64,000 nt of DNA from Dokdonella_A sp963775445 (GTDB lineage Bacteria > Pseudomonadota > Gammaproteobacteria > Xanthomonadales > Rhodanobacteraceae). Shown piece after piece: positions 61,374 through 64,000 of this stretch. The stretch lies in contig CAVZIT010000004.1 in the NCBI GenBank assembly GCA_963775445.1, forward strand, positions 2,066,861-2,130,860, written 5' to 3'. The notes below the pieces were generated by a model. The model was not told where the DNA came from and searched no databases. It worked only from the letters and a program-made list of their open reading frames with translations. Position 1 is the stretch's first letter. Every line of letters starts with the position of its first letter. Made by a program: the position numbers and the translations under genes.

Positions 61374-61551
61374 GGCGCTGCCACCGGTAGCTCGATTGCA
61401 TCCCGACCCTACGATCCTCCACCGGCGCCCCGCGGGTGGCGTCGGGCCCCCGACCGGCCGACAACGGATCGACTTCGCCGCTCGCACGTTGACCCGGGCG
61501 GCACCTTGCCGGGATTATAGCCGCTTCGCCAACGCACTTCGGGTACCTACC

Positions 61552-63627
61552 ATGTTCGAAGGACTTCGATTCCGGCACTGGCATACCGAACGCGACAGCG
61601 ACGGCGTCATGACCCTGACGCTCGACCGCGCCGGTCGCGGGGTAAATGCAATCAATCGCGAAGTGCTGGACGAGCTGTCGGAAATACTCGAACGGCTCTC
61701 ATTCGAGCCGCCCGCCGGCGTCGTCATCAGATCCGGCAAGTCCGCCGGCTTTGCAGCCGGCGCCGACATCGCCGAGTTCGCCGGATACTCGGACAGCGAA
61801 GCCGTACGCGCTGCGATCGAGCACGGGCAACAGGTGTTCCAGCAGATCGACGCGCTCGCCTGCCCGACTGTTGCGGCAATTCACGGGCATTGCCTCGGAG
61901 GCGGCACCGAACTTGCGCTCGCGTGTCGCATGCGCATTGCCAGCACGGATCCGGCAACGCGAATCGGGCTGCCCGAAGTCAAGCTCGGCATCCATCCTGG
62001 CTGGGGCGGAACGGCGCGGCTGCCGCGCCTTGTCGGCTCGACGCAGGCGCTTGACCTGATGCTCACGGGTCGCTCGGTCTCCGCGCAAAGCGCGCTCGCC
62101 CTGGGGCTTGTCGACATGCTCGCTTCGCCTGCCGATCTCGACGAGCGCGCGCGCAAACTGGCGCGAAAACCGAAATCGCGAGGCCTGCCGCAACGCGCGC
62201 GAGCATGGATCGGCAATGTGTGGCCGGCACGCCAGATACTTGCGCCCGTCGTGCGCAAACAAGCCGCGGCGAAGGCGTCCGAGCGGCACTACCCGGCGCC
62301 GTTCGCCGTGATCGAGGTGTGGCGACGCGGCGGCTCGTCCATCGCGCAACGTTTGAAACTCGAAGCGCGCTCGATCGTGAAGCTGAGCCGCACATCGACC
62401 TGTCGCGAGCTCATCCGCATCTTCTTCCTGCAGGAGCGCCTCAAAGGACTCGGTGGCACGGTCGAACACGGTATCGCGCGGGTGCACGTGATCGGCGCAG
62501 GCGTCATGGGCGGCGATATCGCGGCGTGGTGCGCGTTGCGCGGCTTCGAGGTGACGCTGCAGGACCGCGAGATCGCGTTGATCCAACCCGCCCTCGATCG
62601 CGCGCGCGCTCTCTATTCGCGAAAACTCAAGACTTCGGACCGCATCGATGCAGCGCTCGCGCGCCTCAGGGCCGACGTCGATGGCAACGGGATCGCCGAA
62701 GCCGATCTGGTAATCGAGGCGATATTCGAAAACCTTGAAGCCAAACAGTCGCTGTATCGGGAAATCGAACCGCGTCTCAAGGCAACGGCGTTGCTCGCCA
62801 CCAACACCTCGAGCATTCCGCTCGATGAATTGCGCACGGCGGTCTCCGAGCCGTCGCGTTTCGTGGGCCTGCATTACTTCAATCCGGTTGCGCAGATGCC
62901 ATTGGTGGAAGTCGTGCGCCACGCAGCGCTCGCCAACCAGACCGAGGCACGCGCGCTTGCGTTCTGCAAGGCGCTCGACAAGCTGCCGTTACCGGTCGCC
63001 GGTTCGCCGGGTTTTCTCGTCAATCGTGTGCTGATGCCGTACCTGCTCGAGGCAGTCCGCCTGTACGACGAAGGCGTTCCGGGGCCCATCATCGATCGCG
63101 CTGCAAAAAAATTCGGCATGCCGATGGGACCGATCGAACTTGCCGATACTGTCGGTCTCGATGTGTGCGACTCGGTCGGAAAGGAACTCGGCGAATTCCT
63201 CGGGCTGGACGTACCGTCTGGCCTCGATGCCAGGATTTCCGGGAAGCAGCGCGGCAAGAAGGACGGCCAGGGGTTCTATCGCTGGGAAAACGGCAAGGCG
63301 ATCAAGCCCGAAGTCGATTCCTCGTATACGCCGCCGAGCGACATCGAGGATCGCCTGATCCTGCCGATGCTCAACGAAACCGTCGCGTGCCTGCACGACC
63401 ACGTCGTCGACGATGCCGATCTTGCCGATGCCGGCGTCATCTTCGGTACCGGATTCGCACCGTTCCGCGGAGGGCCCGTCGCCTACATCCGGGCTTGCGG
63501 AGCCGATGCCGTCATCGCGCGGCTTGCCGCTCTCGCGAAAGTCCACGGCAAGCGTTTCGAGCCACGTTCCGGATGGGACGATCCAGCACTTCGCGTGAAT
63601 GATGAATTACCTTCCGTAATACTCTGA
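61552..63627 (+). CDS. Fused enoyl-CoA hydratase / 3-hydroxyacyl-CoA dehydrogenase
   Basis: The 691-residue bifunctional beta-oxidation enzyme has an N-terminal crotonase domain (SGKSAGFAAGADIAEF, HGHCLGGGTELALACR, GLPEVKLGIHPGWGGTARLPRL) with both catalytic Glu positions. A linker helix follows, and then the NAD-binding loop VHVIGAGVMGGDIAAW. The dehydrogenase C-terminal domains include GLHYFNPVAQMPLVEVV and GFLVNRVLMPYLLEAV. It matches the FadB/FadJ alpha subunit. No thiolase gene is adjacent. ATG 61552 is chosen over the open upstream frame because it gives the usual family start. Confidence 0.94.
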   Translation: MFEGLRFRHWHTERDSDGVMTLTLDRAGRGVNAINREVLDELSEILERLSFEPPAGVVIRSGKSAGFAAGADIAEFAGYSDSEAVRAAIEHGQQVFQQIDALACPTVAAIHGHCLGGGTELALACRMRIASTDPATRIGLPEVKLGIHPGWGGTARLPRLVGSTQALDLMLTGRSVSAQSALALGLVDMLASPADLDERARKLARKPKSRGLPQRARAWIGNVWPARQILAPVVRKQAAAKASERHYPAPFAVIEVWRRGGSSIAQRLKLEARSIVKLSRTSTCRELIRIFFLQERLKGLGGTVEHGIARVHVIGAGVMGGDIAAWCALRGFEVTLQDREIALIQPALDRARALYSRKLKTSDRIDAALARLRADVDGNGIAEADLVIEAIFENLEAKQSLYREIEPRLKATALLATNTSSIPLDELRTAVSEPSRFVGLHYFNPVAQMPLVEVVRHAALANQTEARALAFCKALDKLPLPVAGSPGFLVNRVLMPYLLEAVRLYDEGVPGPIIDRAAKKFGMPMGPIELADTVGLDVCDSVGKELGEFLGLDVPSGLDARISGKQRGKKDGQGFYRWENGKAIKPEVDSSYTPPSDIEDRLILPMLNETVACLHDHVVDDADLADAGVIFGTGFAPFRGGPVAYIRACGADAVIARLAALAKVHGKRFEPRSGWDDPALRVNDELPSVIL

Positions 63628-63700
63628 TTACAAGAATATTATCAGATCAAGATTCGCTTGGCAGCCTGACCTCCCGTCCGGTGCACCGGCCGCGACCGCG

Positions 63701-64000
63701 ATGAACTATCGCCATGCATTTCACGCCGGCAACTTCGCAGATGTGTTCAAGCATTGCGTGCTGGTCGCACTTATCGAGGCGCTGAAGCGCAAGCCCGGTC
63801 CGTTCTGCTACATCGAAACCCACGCGGGATGCGGCCTCTACGATCTGCATGCCAGCGAGGCGTTGCGTTCACCCGAACACCTCGATGGGATCGAACGCCT
63901 GCTTGAGCCGGGGAGAAGACACCCGTGTTGCAATGCGATGTCGATCTGGTCCGCGACCTGAATCCGTGCGGCGCCGACAAGCTGGATGTTTATCCGGGAT
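63701..64000 (+). pseudogene. rlmJ: 23S rRNA methyltransferase RlmJ, frameshifted and cut by window edge
   Basis: The N-terminus MNYRHAFHAGNFADVFKHCVLV and YIETHAGCGLYDL are diagnostic of RlmJ, the enzyme that methylates A2030 of 23S rRNA. After GIERLLEPG the frame breaks at the G run 63910-63913. One extra G restores EKTPVLQCDVDLVRDLNP and, further on, KLDVYPG, the expected YPGS region. The gene continues past the window. A homopolymer error in the assembly is the simplest cause. Confidence 0.85.

Overview
The window is high-GC chromosomal DNA of a gammaproteobacterium. Conserved gene orders point to Lysobacterales (Xanthomonadales), probably Rhodanobacteraceae or Dokdonella-like: hrcA-grpE-dnaK-dnaJ-dapB beside recN-fur-bamE, rnfH-ratA-smpB-ssrA, and rpoE-rseA-rseB-mucD-lepA-lepB-rnc-era. 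A cysteine-free Fur and secreted proteins ending in an 'IFADGF' motif agree with this. The genus is an inference.

Layout. 1-4.7 kb: a secreted DUF1223 protein (cut by the window edge), a two-gene osmoprotectant-type ABC transporter whose binding protein is fused to its permease, and a secreted trypsin-like protease. 4.7-15.8 kb: housekeeping block with the heat-shock operon (including an extra TMEM175-like channel gene between dnaK and dnaJ), recN, fur, bamE, rnfH-ratA, smpB and tmRNA. 15.9-17.3 kb: a Fic gene and a 54-codon restriction-like remnant just behind ssrA, a common island insertion point. 17.4-28.5 kb: an ADOP-type permease, a PAP2 / diacylglycerol kinase / phosphoesterase operon, a PAS-GGDEF protein, an Asp-box lipoprotein and an iodotyrosine-deiodinase-like nitroreductase. 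28.7-32.7 kb: the four-gene Anbu proteasome cluster (ATP-grasp, alpha-E, transglutaminase, Anbu). 32.8-41.8 kb: secreted or surface proteins (DUF255, two frameshifted repeat proteins, S9 peptidase) and a TPR protein.

42.3-46.8 kb is the most unusual part: a run of integron gene cassettes on the minus strand with no integrase in view (a CALIN). Four cassettes are delimited by attC sites whose 7-bp R' and R'' boxes match cassette by cassette. They encode a secreted ClpP-fold protein, a SIR2-like protein, a two-gene unit of unknown function and a stand-alone HIRAN protein. An IS3-family element sits inside one attC. Beyond it lie a frameshifted tetR divergent from a MATE pump, the era-rnc-lepB-lepA and mucD-rseB-rseA-rpoE blocks, an EAL/GGDEF regulator, a fused beta-oxidation enzyme and the start of rlmJ.

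Four genes (34795-35686, 35789-38055, tetR and rlmJ) are each broken by one single-base shift, which may reflect assembly errors rather than real decay. Many long open frames in this GC-rich DNA are antisense or out-of-frame shadows and were left out.
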